Of a stretch of DNA of 64,000 nt, positions 40,050 through 49,471 are shown one piece after another. Position numbers and translations under genes: made by a program. The stretch lies in assembly GCA_019244165.1 (NCBI GenBank), contig JAFATA010000075.1, forward strand, positions 18,135-82,134. Direction: 5' to 3'. Source of the stretch: Pseudonocardiales bacterium (lineage in GTDB: Bacteria > Actinomycetota > Actinomycetes > Mycobacteriales > Pseudonocardiaceae). Every line of letters begins with the position of its first letter. Within the stretch, counting starts at the first letter, position 1. The notes under the pieces were generated by a model. That model had not been told where the DNA came from. It did not search any database and saw nothing but the letters and a program-made list of their open reading frames with translations.

Positions 40050-40056
40050 GCCACCG

Positions 40057-40791
40057 GTGGTAGTGCAGCGCAACCGGTGCCTGGAGTGGGACGGCTGCTA
40101 CAACGGCCGCGATCTGGGCGGTTTGCGCACCGCCGACGGTCGCCACACCCGCTGGGGCGCCGTTGTCCGCTCGGCCGCGCCACACCTTTTTACCTCGGAT
40201 GGCTGGTTGGCGTTGCAGGAGCACGGCATCCGCACCGTCATCGACCTACGGAACGACGACGAGATCCAACCCGACACCGCGCCTCGCCCGGCTGACCTGC
40301 TTATCGTCCGTCTGTCGATGGACGCCGCGCAGGACGCCGCATTCTGGGAGCGCTGGGCCACCGGTGGGCAGTTCGGCACCCCGCTGTACTACCGGCCCTT
40401 CCTGGACCGCTACCCGCATCTGATCGCCGGGGTCCTCGGCGCCATCGCCCATGCCCGCCCGGGCGGCGTCCTCGTGCACTGCGTCCAAGGGCGCGATCGC
40501 ACGGGGCTGATCGCCTTAATGCTGCTGGCGCTGATCGGGGTGCCAGCCGAGGACATCGCCGCCGACTACGTGCTGAGCACTCATGGCCTGACGCCGCTGT
40601 TTGGCCGCCTCGGGCTGGAGGATCAAGGCCCCGTGATCGAGGAGTTCCTGGCCCGCTCGGGCACCTGCGCTCGCGACATCATCCTTTCCACGCTGGCTTC
40701 GCTGGATGCCCCGGCCTACCTGCGATCCGCTGGCCTTGGCGACGACGACCTTGCCGCGCTCCGCGCCAGGCTTCTCACCCCGACGTCCTGA
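40057..40791 (+). CDS. Tyrosine/serine protein phosphatase (DSP-like)
   Basis: CVQGRDRTG matches CX5R; NGRDLGGLRTADGR; GTG start. Confidence 0.85.
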   Translation: MVVQRNRCLEWDGCYNGRDLGGLRTADGRHTRWGAVVRSAAPHLFTSDGWLALQEHGIRTVIDLRNDDEIQPDTAPRPADLLIVRLSMDAAQDAAFWERWATGGQFGTPLYYRPFLDRYPHLIAGVLGAIAHARPGGVLVHCVQGRDRTGLIALMLLALIGVPAEDIAADYVLSTHGLTPLFGRLGLEDQGPVIEEFLARSGTCARDIILSTLASLDAPAYLRSAGLGDDDLAALRARLLTPTS

Positions 40792-40792
40792 C

Positions 40793-41359
40793 TCACGAGG
40801 TGCCGAAGGAGAAGTGCCGGTCAGCAGCGGCAGAGGCGAGCGTGACCGTCAGCGGCAGGGTGAACGACTGGCCCGCGCACCTGCGGTCGGCATTGGCCGC
40901 CATCGTCACGCGGATGATGTACGCGCGGATGCCTCCTGGCTTGATGAAGCCCACCGGAGCGTCGACTTCCTGGCTGGTGACGGTCCCGGCGGGGCACCCC
41001 CCGGGGGTTGCCCGCGATGTGCCCGCGCTGATCGAGGTGACCTGAACACCGTAGTCATTGGTGTTGTTGACGTAGAGCGGGAAGGCTTTCGTGGCTCCAG
41101 GGGGCAGGCTGCGGGTGTCGTTGTCCGGAGCGACGGTGAGCTCAACCGAGGTGGTCGCCCCGGTCTTACCGCCGCCGGCAGTGCCGATGAGGAACCCCAC
41201 GCCGACCAGCGCCAAGGCGATGATCAGGGCGAGACCATCGAAGACGCTCAGGTTGCGTACGGCGGCGCCCCACCCGTCCGCCATAACACCGTTCTCCACA
41301 ACGCCGTCCGCGACAGCGCTGTTCTCCACGGCGCTGTTCTCTACCGGGCCGTCGTCCAT
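40793..41359 (-). CDS. Hypothetical single-TM protein
   Basis: TM segment LALIIALALVGVGFLIGTAGG followed by extracellular-like region. Confidence 0.5.
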   Translation of the reverse strand: MDDGPVENSAVENSAVADGVVENGVMADGWGAAVRNLSVFDGLALIIALALVGVGFLIGTAGGGKTGATTSVELTVAPDNDTRSLPPGATKAFPLYVNNTNDYGVQVTSISAGTSRATPGGCPAGTVTSQEVDAPVGFIKPGGIRAYIIRVTMAANADRRCAGQSFTLPLTVTLASAAADRHFSFGTS

Positions 41360-41519
41360 GGCAAGACTCCCTCCAAGACCCAGTCACCCACGAGCGCTGC
41401 GACTGTCCGTGGCCAGAACGCTGCGCTCTGTCAGGTCTCAGGGACAGGCTATGCGGTGCCGCCGGGGCCGGTGCCGCCCGGGTGCCGCTTGCTGGTACCG
41501 GTAGCGCCTTGATCATGGG

Positions 41520-42902
41520 TTAGAGGACCTTAAGCTCCTCGATGACCGATTCAACGGAGGATTTGGCGTCACCGAACAGCATCGCGGTGCCCGGAGAGTA
41601 GTACAGCTCGTTCTCGATGCCGGCGAAACCAGGGTTCATCGAGCGCTTGAGCACGATGACCGATTTGCTCTGGTCGACGTTGAGGATGGGCATGCCGTGG
41701 ATCGGCGAGCTGGAGTCGGTGCGGGCGGCGGGGTTGGTGACGTCGTTGGCACCGATGACCAGCGCGAGGTCAGTGCGGGCGAACTCGCCGTTGATCTCGT
41801 CCATCTCCTTGAGCTGCTCGTAAGGCACGTCGGCCTCGGCGAGCAACACATTCATGTGGCCGGGCATCCGGCCGGCCACCGGGTGGATGGCGTACTTGAC
41901 CCCGACGCCCTTCTCCTCCAGCAACTTGGCCATGTCCCGCACGGCGTGCTGGGCCTGGGCCACCGCCATCCCGTACCCGGGCACCACGATGACCTGGTTG
42001 GCGTAGGCCATCTGGACTGCCGCATCGGCGGCGCTGGTCTCCCGGACGGTCCGCTCCCCGATCTCCCGACCGGCTGCGGCACCACCCCCGCCGAACCCGC
42101 CGGCGACGATCGCCGGGATGGACCGGTTCATCGCCTTGGCCATCAGGTTGGTGAGAATCGAACCCGAAGCGCCGACGATCATACCGGCGACGATCATTGC
42201 GGTGTTGCTCAGCGCCAGCCCGGCCGCCGCGGCCGACAGCCCGGTCAGCGCGTTAAGCAGCGAGATCACCACTGGCATGTCGGCGCCGCCGATCGGCAGC
42301 ACGACCAGCAACCCCACCGCCGCGGCGAACACCAGCGTCCCGATGATCAACAATTCCGAGTCGTTGCCGAGACCGATCGCGACCGCGCAGGCCAGTGCCG
42401 CCAGCACCACCAGCGCGTTGAGCAGCTGCTGGGAGTTCCCCAGGCTGATCGGTCGGCCGGGGATGAGTCCTTGCAGCTTGCCGAAGGCCACCAGGGAGCC
42501 CCAGAACGACACCGACCCGACGATCGCGCCGAACAGCGAGGCGACCATCACGTACGTGGGTTCCCCGCTGAAGGCGGCGGTGCTGTTGAACTCCACCCAG
42601 GCGATCAGCGCGACCGCACCGCCGCCGACACCGTTGAACAGCGCCACCATCTGCGGCATCGCGGTCATCTTGACCCGCTGGGCGGCCGGCACCCCGATCG
42701 CGGTGCCCAGCGCCACGCCCAGCACGATGAGCGCCCAGTTGCCCACCCCGGGGACGATCAGGGCCGCCAGCACCGCGACACCCATTCCCACCGCCGCGAT
42801 GAGGTTGCCGCGCACCGCGGTGCGCGGCCCGGTCAGACCCATCAAGCCATAGATGAGCAGCGCGAAGGCGACGATGTAGAGGGCCACAGTCGGGGTGGTC
42901 AT
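41520..42902 (-). CDS. pntB: NAD(P) transhydrogenase beta subunit
   Basis: VPGYGMAVAQAQHAVRDMAKLLEEKGVGVKYAIHPVAGRMPGHMNVLLAEA. Confidence 0.95.
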   Translation of the reverse strand: MTTPTVALYIVAFALLIYGLMGLTGPRTAVRGNLIAAVGMGVAVLAALIVPGVGNWALIVLGVALGTAIGVPAAQRVKMTAMPQMVALFNGVGGGAVALIAWVEFNSTAAFSGEPTYVMVASLFGAIVGSVSFWGSLVAFGKLQGLIPGRPISLGNSQQLLNALVVLAALACAVAIGLGNDSELLIIGTLVFAAAVGLLVVLPIGGADMPVVISLLNALTGLSAAAAGLALSNTAMIVAGMIVGASGSILTNLMAKAMNRSIPAIVAGGFGGGGAAAGREIGERTVRETSAADAAVQMAYANQVIVVPGYGMAVAQAQHAVRDMAKLLEEKGVGVKYAIHPVAGRMPGHMNVLLAEADVPYEQLKEMDEINGEFARTDLALVIGANDVTNPAARTDSSSPIHGMPILNVDQSKSVIVLKRSMNPGFAGIENELYYSPGTAMLFGDAKSSVESVIEELKVL

Positions 42903-43231
42903 CGCTGCTCGTCACCCTGTTCCTGATCACCCCGGGTGCCGGCCCTGGCGGGTTGCTTGCCCTTGAACATTCCCAGCATCCGGTCGGTGACCAGGAAGCC
43001 ACCGACCACATTGATGGTGCCGAACGCGATCGCCACGACCAGCAGCAGCTTGTCAAAGGGGGTGAGATCGTGACTCAAGCCGAGCACCAGGATGCCGCCA
43101 AGCAGCACGATGCCATGGATGGCGTTCGTGCCGGACATCAGCGGGGTGTGCAGGGTGTTGGGCACCTTGGAGATCACCGCAAAGCCGACGAAACCGGCTA
43201 GCACCAGGATCGCCAGGTTGGCCAGCAGCAT
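42899..43231 (-). CDS. pntAB: NAD(P) transhydrogenase alpha2 (membrane) subunit
   Basis: VLAGFVGFAVISKVPNTLHTPLMSGTNAIHGIVLLGGIL. Confidence 0.93.
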   Translation of the reverse strand: MLLANLAILVLAGFVGFAVISKVPNTLHTPLMSGTNAIHGIVLLGGILVLGLSHDLTPFDKLLLVVAIAFGTINVVGGFLVTDRMLGMFKGKQPARAGTRGDQEQGDEQR

Positions 43232-44364
43232 CAGCCCTCGCCCCCTTCCGGTTCACGGGTGACGCAGGAGCGCACCAGTACCTCGTCATCGGGGTCTGGC
43301 CGCAGCCGGCCCTGATCGTCCACCATCAGCTCCAGGAGTGACTGCACGTTGCGGGCGTACAACTCGCTGGCGTGCTCGGGCATCGTCGCCGGCAGGTTCA
43401 GCGGCGAGGCGATCGTCACGTCGTGGCGCACCACGACCTCGCCCGCCTCGGTCAGCTCGCAGTTGCCCCCGGTCTCCCCGGCCAGATCGACGATCACGCT
43501 GCCGGGCCGCATGCCCTTCACCGCCTCAGCGGTGACCAGGATGGGGGCCTTGCGTCCAGGTACCAGCGCGGTGGTGATCACGATGTCGAAACCACTGATC
43601 GCCTCGGTCAGTCGCTGCTTCTGCTCGGCTCGCTCGTCCTCGGTCAACTCACGAGCGTAGCCGCCCTCGCCCGCCGCCTCGATGCCCAGGTCGAGCCATT
43701 TGGCGCCCAGCGAGCGCACCTGGTCGGCGACCTCGGGCCGGACGTCGTAGCCGGTGGTTCTGGCCCCCAGTCGCCGGGCGGTGGCCAGTGCCTGCAGCCC
43801 GGCCACCCCGACCCCGAGCACCAGCGCACTCGCCGGCTTGACGGTGCCGGCGGCCGTGGTGAGCATGGGGAAAAACCGAGTGGACAGCTCAGCGGCCAGC
43901 AGCACCGCCTTGTACCCGGCCACGTTAGCCTGCGAGGACAGCGCGTCCATCGACTGGGCGCGGGAGATCCGGGGGATCGATTCCATGGCGAAGGCCCGCA
44001 CGCCCGCCTCCCGGAGCTTGGTGGCGATCTGCGGGTCGGACCGGGGGGCCAGGAAGGCGATCAGCACGGTCCCGCGACGCAGCCGCCCGATCTCCTCGTC
44101 GGTCGGCGGGTTCACTTTGACCACGACGTCGGCGTCCCAGGGGTCCTCGATGCTCGCTCCGGCCTCGATGAACATCTCGTCGGACATCAGCGCGCCCACA
44201 CCAGCACCGGACTCGACGACGACGCGTATTCCCTGGCCGGCCAGTTTCTCGACCATCTTGGGCACCAGAGCGACCCGGCGCTCACCGTCCCGCGTTTCCC
44301 GCGGGACGCCGACCCGGGTGCCTGGGTAGTCTTGCGATGAGCTCACCCGCAGAGCATCGAACAT
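43231..44364 (-). CDS. pntAA: NAD(P) transhydrogenase alpha1 subunit
   Basis: VGVPRETRDGERRVALVPKMVEKL; VLGVGVAGLQALATARRLGA; start set at MFDALRV (44364), since the longer ORF runs antisense through an XRE gene. Confidence 0.92.
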   Translation of the reverse strand: MFDALRVSSSQDYPGTRVGVPRETRDGERRVALVPKMVEKLAGQGIRVVVESGAGVGALMSDEMFIEAGASIEDPWDADVVVKVNPPTDEEIGRLRRGTVLIAFLAPRSDPQIATKLREAGVRAFAMESIPRISRAQSMDALSSQANVAGYKAVLLAAELSTRFFPMLTTAAGTVKPASALVLGVGVAGLQALATARRLGARTTGYDVRPEVADQVRSLGAKWLDLGIEAAGEGGYARELTEDERAEQKQRLTEAISGFDIVITTALVPGRKAPILVTAEAVKGMRPGSVIVDLAGETGGNCELTEAGEVVVRHDVTIASPLNLPATMPEHASELYARNVQSLLELMVDDQGRLRPDPDDEVLVRSCVTREPEGGEG

Positions 44365-44401
44365 GATCGGCGCGGCGTCCAGTGCGGGGTGAGCAAACAT
44401 C

Positions 44402-45625
44402 GTGTATCGCCGCGGAGCAGGGGGCTTGTTCGTGGATGTTGACGAGGATGCGCGCATGATCGGCCGGCGGGTACGCCTGATCCGCAAGTCCCGGCGTAAG
44501 TCGCTGGAGGTGATCGCCGGGCTGGCCGGGATGAGCAAGTCGGAGCTGTCCCGCATCGAACTCGGCCAACGTGCCCTGGACCGCCGCTCCAAAATCGTGG
44601 CCCTGGCCAACGCGCTGCAAGTAGCCCCCTCCGAGCTGACCAACGTTGACGTACCCGCGCCCGGCAACGGGGACAATGACGCTGCCGCGGAGGCGGTGCA
44701 CCGCTCGCTCATGGCGGTCAGCCGCAACCGGCCCGGCGGGCAGGTACTCGGCGTCGATGAGCTGCGCAGCCGGGTCCGGGCAGTGCTCGACGCCGAACGC
44801 CAGTGCCGGTGGATCGAGATCCGTGCCGCGCTGCCCATGCTGATCCGGGATCTGCATACCTCGATCGCCGCCGGTCGGGACGTAGCCGAGCTACACGACC
44901 TGGCGGTGACGCTGCACGTGACAGGCGCGGGTCGATGGCTGCGGGTCATGGGCGCCGGGGTGGAGCTGCGCTCACTCAACACATTGGTGGCCCGCCAGGC
45001 CGCCGAGCGCCGCGACGATCCGACCATGCTGGGCCTGGCCGTGTGGTGTGACGGGCTGGTGATGATCTCAGCCGGGGACTTCGAGCTGGCCCAGGCCGAG
45101 CTGGACACGGTCACCGTGCCGACGAACACTCCGGAGTCGATGCAGCTGGCGGGCCAGCTCGCCCTGTGCCAATCGTACGTGGCTGCGGTAGACCAGCGCC
45201 CGGCGGACGTCGATGCGGCCCTGGACTACGCCAGCGAGCTGGCAGAGCGCACCGGGGAGGGCAACGCCTACGGGTTGGGGTTCGGTCCGACCAACGTGGG
45301 CCTCTGGCGGCTGCAGGAGGCTGCGGAAGTCGGGGACTACGCGCGCGCCGCCGCCATTGCGGAACGCCTGGACCCGCGGGTGCACCCCAGCCGGTCGCGT
45401 CAGTCTCATTACTGGATGGATTACGGCCGGGCACTGGCCCGGCTGCGGGGAAGGCAGGATGACGCGGTGGTGGCACTGCGCCGCAGCGAGCTGCTCAATG
45501 CGCTGGAGATGCAGCGCGATCCGTTCGTCCGTGAGGTGCTCGGCGAGTTGCTGGTCCGCTCCCGCCAAGACGCGGTGGGCCGGGAGCTGCGGGGTATGGC
45601 CTACCGCGCCGGCCTGCCGGTGTAA
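44402..45625 (+). CDS. XRE-family regulator with TPR-like domain (copy 2)
   Basis: MIGRRVRLIRKSRRKSLEVIAGLAGMSKSELSRIELGQRALDRRSKIVALANALQVAPSEL. Confidence 0.87.
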   Translation: MYRRGAGGLFVDVDEDARMIGRRVRLIRKSRRKSLEVIAGLAGMSKSELSRIELGQRALDRRSKIVALANALQVAPSELTNVDVPAPGNGDNDAAAEAVHRSLMAVSRNRPGGQVLGVDELRSRVRAVLDAERQCRWIEIRAALPMLIRDLHTSIAAGRDVAELHDLAVTLHVTGAGRWLRVMGAGVELRSLNTLVARQAAERRDDPTMLGLAVWCDGLVMISAGDFELAQAELDTVTVPTNTPESMQLAGQLALCQSYVAAVDQRPADVDAALDYASELAERTGEGNAYGLGFGPTNVGLWRLQEAAEVGDYARAAAIAERLDPRVHPSRSRQSHYWMDYGRALARLRGRQDDAVVALRRSELLNALEMQRDPFVREVLGELLVRSRQDAVGRELRGMAYRAGLPV

Positions 45626-45769
45626 CCCATCCGAGGCGCACTCCCCCTCGTTTCCCTTTATGGGGAAACCGGCTGTTGCTGATCAACCATTGTCGTCGCT
45701 CATGGCCAACGCGACTAACGACCTACCAGGGCACCGGCGGACACAGTCGATCGCCGGAATCGGGCTGGG

Positions 45770-45997
45770 ATGAGCGAACCATTGCCCGACGGTGTCTTCC
45801 ACCTCCTGACCGCCGATAACCTGGTACGCCAAAACCACGGGATCCACATCACTGTTTGCGGGGAGGACATTCCCACGTCGGACCTGCCCCCCTCGTGCTA
45901 TGACGAGAATAGCGACAACTTCGACCACAATCCCGCCTACTGCCCCGAATGCGTCCGCGAAGCCGCCCGCTGGAACGCCGAACCTGAGCAACCTTGA
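45770..45997 (+). CDS. Small Cys-rich protein (small ORF-B, copy 2)
   Basis: MSEPLPDGVFHLLTADNLVRQNHGIHITVCGEDIPTSDLPPSCYDENSDNFDHNPAYCPECVREAARWNAEPEQP. Confidence 0.65.
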   Translation: MSEPLPDGVFHLLTADNLVRQNHGIHITVCGEDIPTSDLPPSCYDENSDNFDHNPAYCPECVREAARWNAEPEQP

Positions 45998-46000
45998 ACG

Positions 46001-46165
46001 CCAGTAGGCTGGGCTGATGTCCGAACGGGTCGAGCCGAACGTCTCCGATGTCGCCGCTGGGCAGGGGGCTGATCATGTTGCCGCGCTGATCGCGGGGCGC
46101 GCTCCGGAGGCGGTGCGGCGGCGCGCCGCGCTCGGTCTGGTTGTCTCGGGCGGGCGGCACGAGAT
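46001..46165 (+). pseudogene. Truncated 5' fragment of the BpsA-like gene (intact copy at 53449)
   Basis: GCCAGTAGGCTGG.CTGATGTC and DVAAGQGADHVAALIAGRAPEAVRRRAALGLVVSGGRHE match the 53449 gene start. Confidence 0.75.
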
Positions 46166-46248
46166 GTCGCATGACAGCGGGATCATGGAAAATTCTGCCC
46201 TGAGCCCGGAATAGGAACTCCTCCGGCCAGCAAGGGAGCCAGGGAACG

Positions 46249-46419
46249 ATGATCGCCACCACAACCGAGAGCCCCGCCGGGGTTGAGGACGCTTTCGACC
46301 TTGACCTGCGGATCATCAACGACGTTCCCCCTGGCCACCCGCTCGCCGCCTGCAAAGGCAATACCGATGACGGGTGCGACCCCAGCTGCGCCTCCGCGTG
46401 CGTCACCGGCGGCATGTGA
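46249..46419 (+). CDS. FxLD-family lanthipeptide precursor (not in supplied ORF track)
   Basis: MIATTTESPAGVEDAFDLDLRIINDVPPGHPLAACKGNTDDGCDPSCASACVTGGM; FxLD motif in leader, 4 Cys plus Ser/Thr core; immediately upstream of LanB. Confidence 0.87.
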   Translation: MIATTTESPAGVEDAFDLDLRIINDVPPGHPLAACKGNTDDGCDPSCASACVTGGM

Positions 46420-46435
46420 GACCCGCCGTTCCGCA

Positions 46436-49400
46436 ATGAAGTCGCTCTACCGACATACTGACGTCGCGCTGCTTCGGGCCGCCGCCGCGCCGTTGACCAA
46501 CGCCCCCGACCAGTGGCCCGACCTGACTGATACCAGGGCGTGTCGCGGCTGGTTAGATCAGATGTGGTCCCGAGTCGATCTCGTCGACGCTGTCCGGCAG
46601 GCCAGCCCTTCCCTAGGCGACCGTGTGGACGCCATCCGTGCCGGTCAGGCCGTGAGCGACAAGGAGATCCGCAGTGCCACCCTGTCTACCGCGCGCTACC
46701 TGCTCCGTAGCATCGGCCGCCCCACGCCCTTCGGTCTGTTCGCCGGTGTGGCACCGATGACCTTTGGAAAGACGGCTCAGGTGCGCTGGGGCGACGATCA
46801 TCGGGCCATTGCCCGCGTCAACACCGAGTGGCTGGCCGACATCATCGCTCGCGCTGAGGGATGCCCGGAGCTGCTGGAACGGCTTCACGTGGTGGTCACC
46901 GACCTCGCGGTGCGGCGCGGTGAGCGACTCGAAGTGCCGCAGGGGCCCAACCGGGCGAGCATCCGGTACACCAGCGCGGTCGCGGCAGTGTGGGACGCAG
47001 CGGCAACCCCGGTCCGATTCGGTGCCCTGATCGACAAGCTGGCCGAGGACTTCACCGTCGACCGGCTGACCGTCCGGGGCCTGCTCACCGAACTCGTGCG
47101 CCAGGGGTACCTCCTCACCAACCTACGGGCCCCGTTCACGGTCACCGATCCGCTCGCTCACCTGGTGGATCGGCTGCACGACGTCGAAGCGGACACCCTC
47201 CCCGCCGCCGCACCCCTGATGCGCGAACTCGAAGCCGTCCAAGCCGAGCTGGCCCGCCATAACCACAAGATGACCACGAGGGCCGAGCAGCGCCGCGTAC
47301 GCGAGACAATCACGCGCCACATGCGGGGGCTATCCCAGGCCGGGCGCACCCCACTGGCTGCGGACCTGCTACTCGACTGTGATGTCCGGCTGCCCCACCA
47401 CGTCGCCCAGGAGATGGAGCAGGCCGCCAGCGCGCTGCTGCGCCTTACACGGCGGCCGACCGGTGAACCGGCCTGGCGGCACTACCATGCCGCATTCGTG
47501 GACCGGTACGGCACCGACACACTGGTGCCGCTCACCGCCATGCTCGACCCGGACGCCGGCCTGGGGTACCCGGCGGGGTATCGCGGTAGCGTGCTGCCCG
47601 CGCCGACGGCGGACATTTCGGAGCGTGACGAACGGCTACTGGCGATGGCCTGGCAGGCGATGGCCGACGGTACCCGCGAGATCATCCTCACCGACGAACA
47701 GGTTCTCGACCTGACCGACGAGACGTTCGATCAGCGGTACATCCCGCCGCACGTGGAGTTGTCCGCCCGCATCCACGCCGCCAGCGCACAGGAGTTGGAG
47801 CGCGGCGAGTTCACTCTCACCGTCGCCCCCGCCCGTTCCGCCGGAACGCTCACCAGCCGCTTCACCCCGATGGCCACCGGATCTGGCCTGGCGGGGACGT
47901 ACCGGGCGTTGCCTGCCGCCACCGAAGGCGCACTCCGTGCGCAACTGAGCTTCGGGCCGCTCTACCCGCACGCGGAGAACGTCTGCCGCGTCCCTGCATA
48001 CCTAGATCACGTGCTCCCGCTCGGGGAACACCGTGAGCCCGGCGACGACACGCTGCTCACGGTGGACGACTTGGCCATCACCGCGACCCAGGACCGCCTG
48101 CACCTGGTCAGCATCTCGCGTCGCCGGGTGGTCGAGCCGCAGGTGTTTCACGCACTCGCGCTGGACAAGCAGCCCCCGCCGCTGGCGCGGTTCCTGGCTC
48201 AACTGCCCCGGGCGTTCAGCGCCGCCTGGTACCAGTTCGACTGGGGTCCACACGTCGGGCTGCCGTTTCTGCCCCAAGTGCGCTACCAGCGCACCATCCT
48301 GTCCCCCGCGCAGTGGCGGCTGGCCGCCGAGGACTTACCCCCCGATCAGGCTGGTCAGAGTGCGTGGCGGCAGGTTCTTGAGCGGTGGCGGCGCCAATGG
48401 GGATGCCCTGAGGCGGTTGAGCTGCGCGACGCGGACCGCACGCTGCGCCTTAACCTCAATGAGTCTGTCCACGCCACTCTTTTGCACGCCCACCTGCGGC
48501 GGCACGGGCAGGCCATCCTCTCCGCGGCCACCCCAGCAGCCGAGTTCGAGTGGATCGATGGCCATGCCCACGAAGTCGCGCTGCCCCTGGTCACGACGCG
48601 CACCGCCGCACCCAGCCCGCTACGCGGCTGCCTGCCCGAGGTGACCAACACCCACGGGCACCTGCCCGGCTCCCCGGAGGCGACCTGGCTCTCGGCGAAG
48701 GTCTATACCCATCCCGAGCGGATGAACGAGATCATCACCGAGCACCTGCCCACGCTCCTGGCCACTCTGGGCACCACGTCCTGCTGGTGGTTGCGCTACC
48801 ACAGCCCGCAGGAGACCGACCACCTCCGCCTGCGCATCCGCACCGAGGGCAACCACTACGCTGCCTACGCGGGCGCAGTCGGTAAGTGGACGCAGCGGAT
48901 GCGACAGGCGGGGATGGTCGGACAGCTGGTCCTCGACACCTACTACCCCGAGATCGGCCGCTATGGGCACGGCGTGGCGCTGGAGGCGGCCGAGGACGTC
49001 TTCGCCACCGACTCGCGCGCCACCGCCGCTGGACTGCGGATCCTGCCCACCGCCGCCCACCCCACCGCGCTGGCCGTGGCGAACATGGTGGGCATTGTTA
49101 GCGGCTTCCTCGGCGGCATCGCCGAAGCGATGGACTGGCTGGCCGCCCGGCCGGCTCCCACCACGCCTGCACGGGAACGGGCGGTGACCGACCAGGCGAT
49201 TCGGCTGGCCATGGCCGATGAGCTGCGGAAGTTGCCCGGCTGGGCGGACGAGGTTGGCCAGGCGTGGCAGGCACGCGCCGACGCGCTGGCTGCCTACCAC
49301 ACACAACTGCCGCCGGAGGCGGACATAGACGTCGTGGTGGAGTCCCTGCTGCACCTGCACCACAATCGGGCCATCGGCATCGACCCGGTCAGTGAGCGGA

Positions 49401-49456
49401 CGTGCCGCCGCCTGGCCCGGCAGGCCGCGATCACCTGGCGAGTGCGGCAGCACTAA
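46436..49456 (+). CDS. Class I lantibiotic dehydratase (LanB) with C-terminal SpaB_C-like elimination domain
   Basis: PTPFGLFAGVAPMTFG; long LanB-type ORF with C-terminal LATLGTTSCWWLRYHSPQETDHLRLRI; start MKSLYRHTDVA at 46436. Confidence 0.88.
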   Translation: MKSLYRHTDVALLRAAAAPLTNAPDQWPDLTDTRACRGWLDQMWSRVDLVDAVRQASPSLGDRVDAIRAGQAVSDKEIRSATLSTARYLLRSIGRPTPFGLFAGVAPMTFGKTAQVRWGDDHRAIARVNTEWLADIIARAEGCPELLERLHVVVTDLAVRRGERLEVPQGPNRASIRYTSAVAAVWDAAATPVRFGALIDKLAEDFTVDRLTVRGLLTELVRQGYLLTNLRAPFTVTDPLAHLVDRLHDVEADTLPAAAPLMRELEAVQAELARHNHKMTTRAEQRRVRETITRHMRGLSQAGRTPLAADLLLDCDVRLPHHVAQEMEQAASALLRLTRRPTGEPAWRHYHAAFVDRYGTDTLVPLTAMLDPDAGLGYPAGYRGSVLPAPTADISERDERLLAMAWQAMADGTREIILTDEQVLDLTDETFDQRYIPPHVELSARIHAASAQELERGEFTLTVAPARSAGTLTSRFTPMATGSGLAGTYRALPAATEGALRAQLSFGPLYPHAENVCRVPAYLDHVLPLGEHREPGDDTLLTVDDLAITATQDRLHLVSISRRRVVEPQVFHALALDKQPPPLARFLAQLPRAFSAAWYQFDWGPHVGLPFLPQVRYQRTILSPAQWRLAAEDLPPDQAGQSAWRQVLERWRRQWGCPEAVELRDADRTLRLNLNESVHATLLHAHLRRHGQAILSAATPAAEFEWIDGHAHEVALPLVTTRTAAPSPLRGCLPEVTNTHGHLPGSPEATWLSAKVYTHPERMNEIITEHLPTLLATLGTTSCWWLRYHSPQETDHLRLRIRTEGNHYAAYAGAVGKWTQRMRQAGMVGQLVLDTYYPEIGRYGHGVALEAAEDVFATDSRATAAGLRILPTAAHPTALAVANMVGIVSGFLGGIAEAMDWLAARPAPTTPARERAVTDQAIRLAMADELRKLPGWADEVGQAWQARADALAAYHTQLPPEADIDVVVESLLHLHHNRAIGIDPVSERTCRRLARQAAITWRVRQH

Positions 49457-49471
49457 TCCGGAGGGAGCTGG

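Noticed and set aside
43231-45129. pntAA ORF as a 632-aa protein
   Set aside because: The N-terminal ~255 codons are antisense to XRE copy 2 and lack homology; conserved PntA sequence begins near 44364.
46283-46435. N-terminal extension of the LanB ORF
   Set aside because: Out-of-frame reading of the lanthipeptide precursor gene; LanB starts at 46436.
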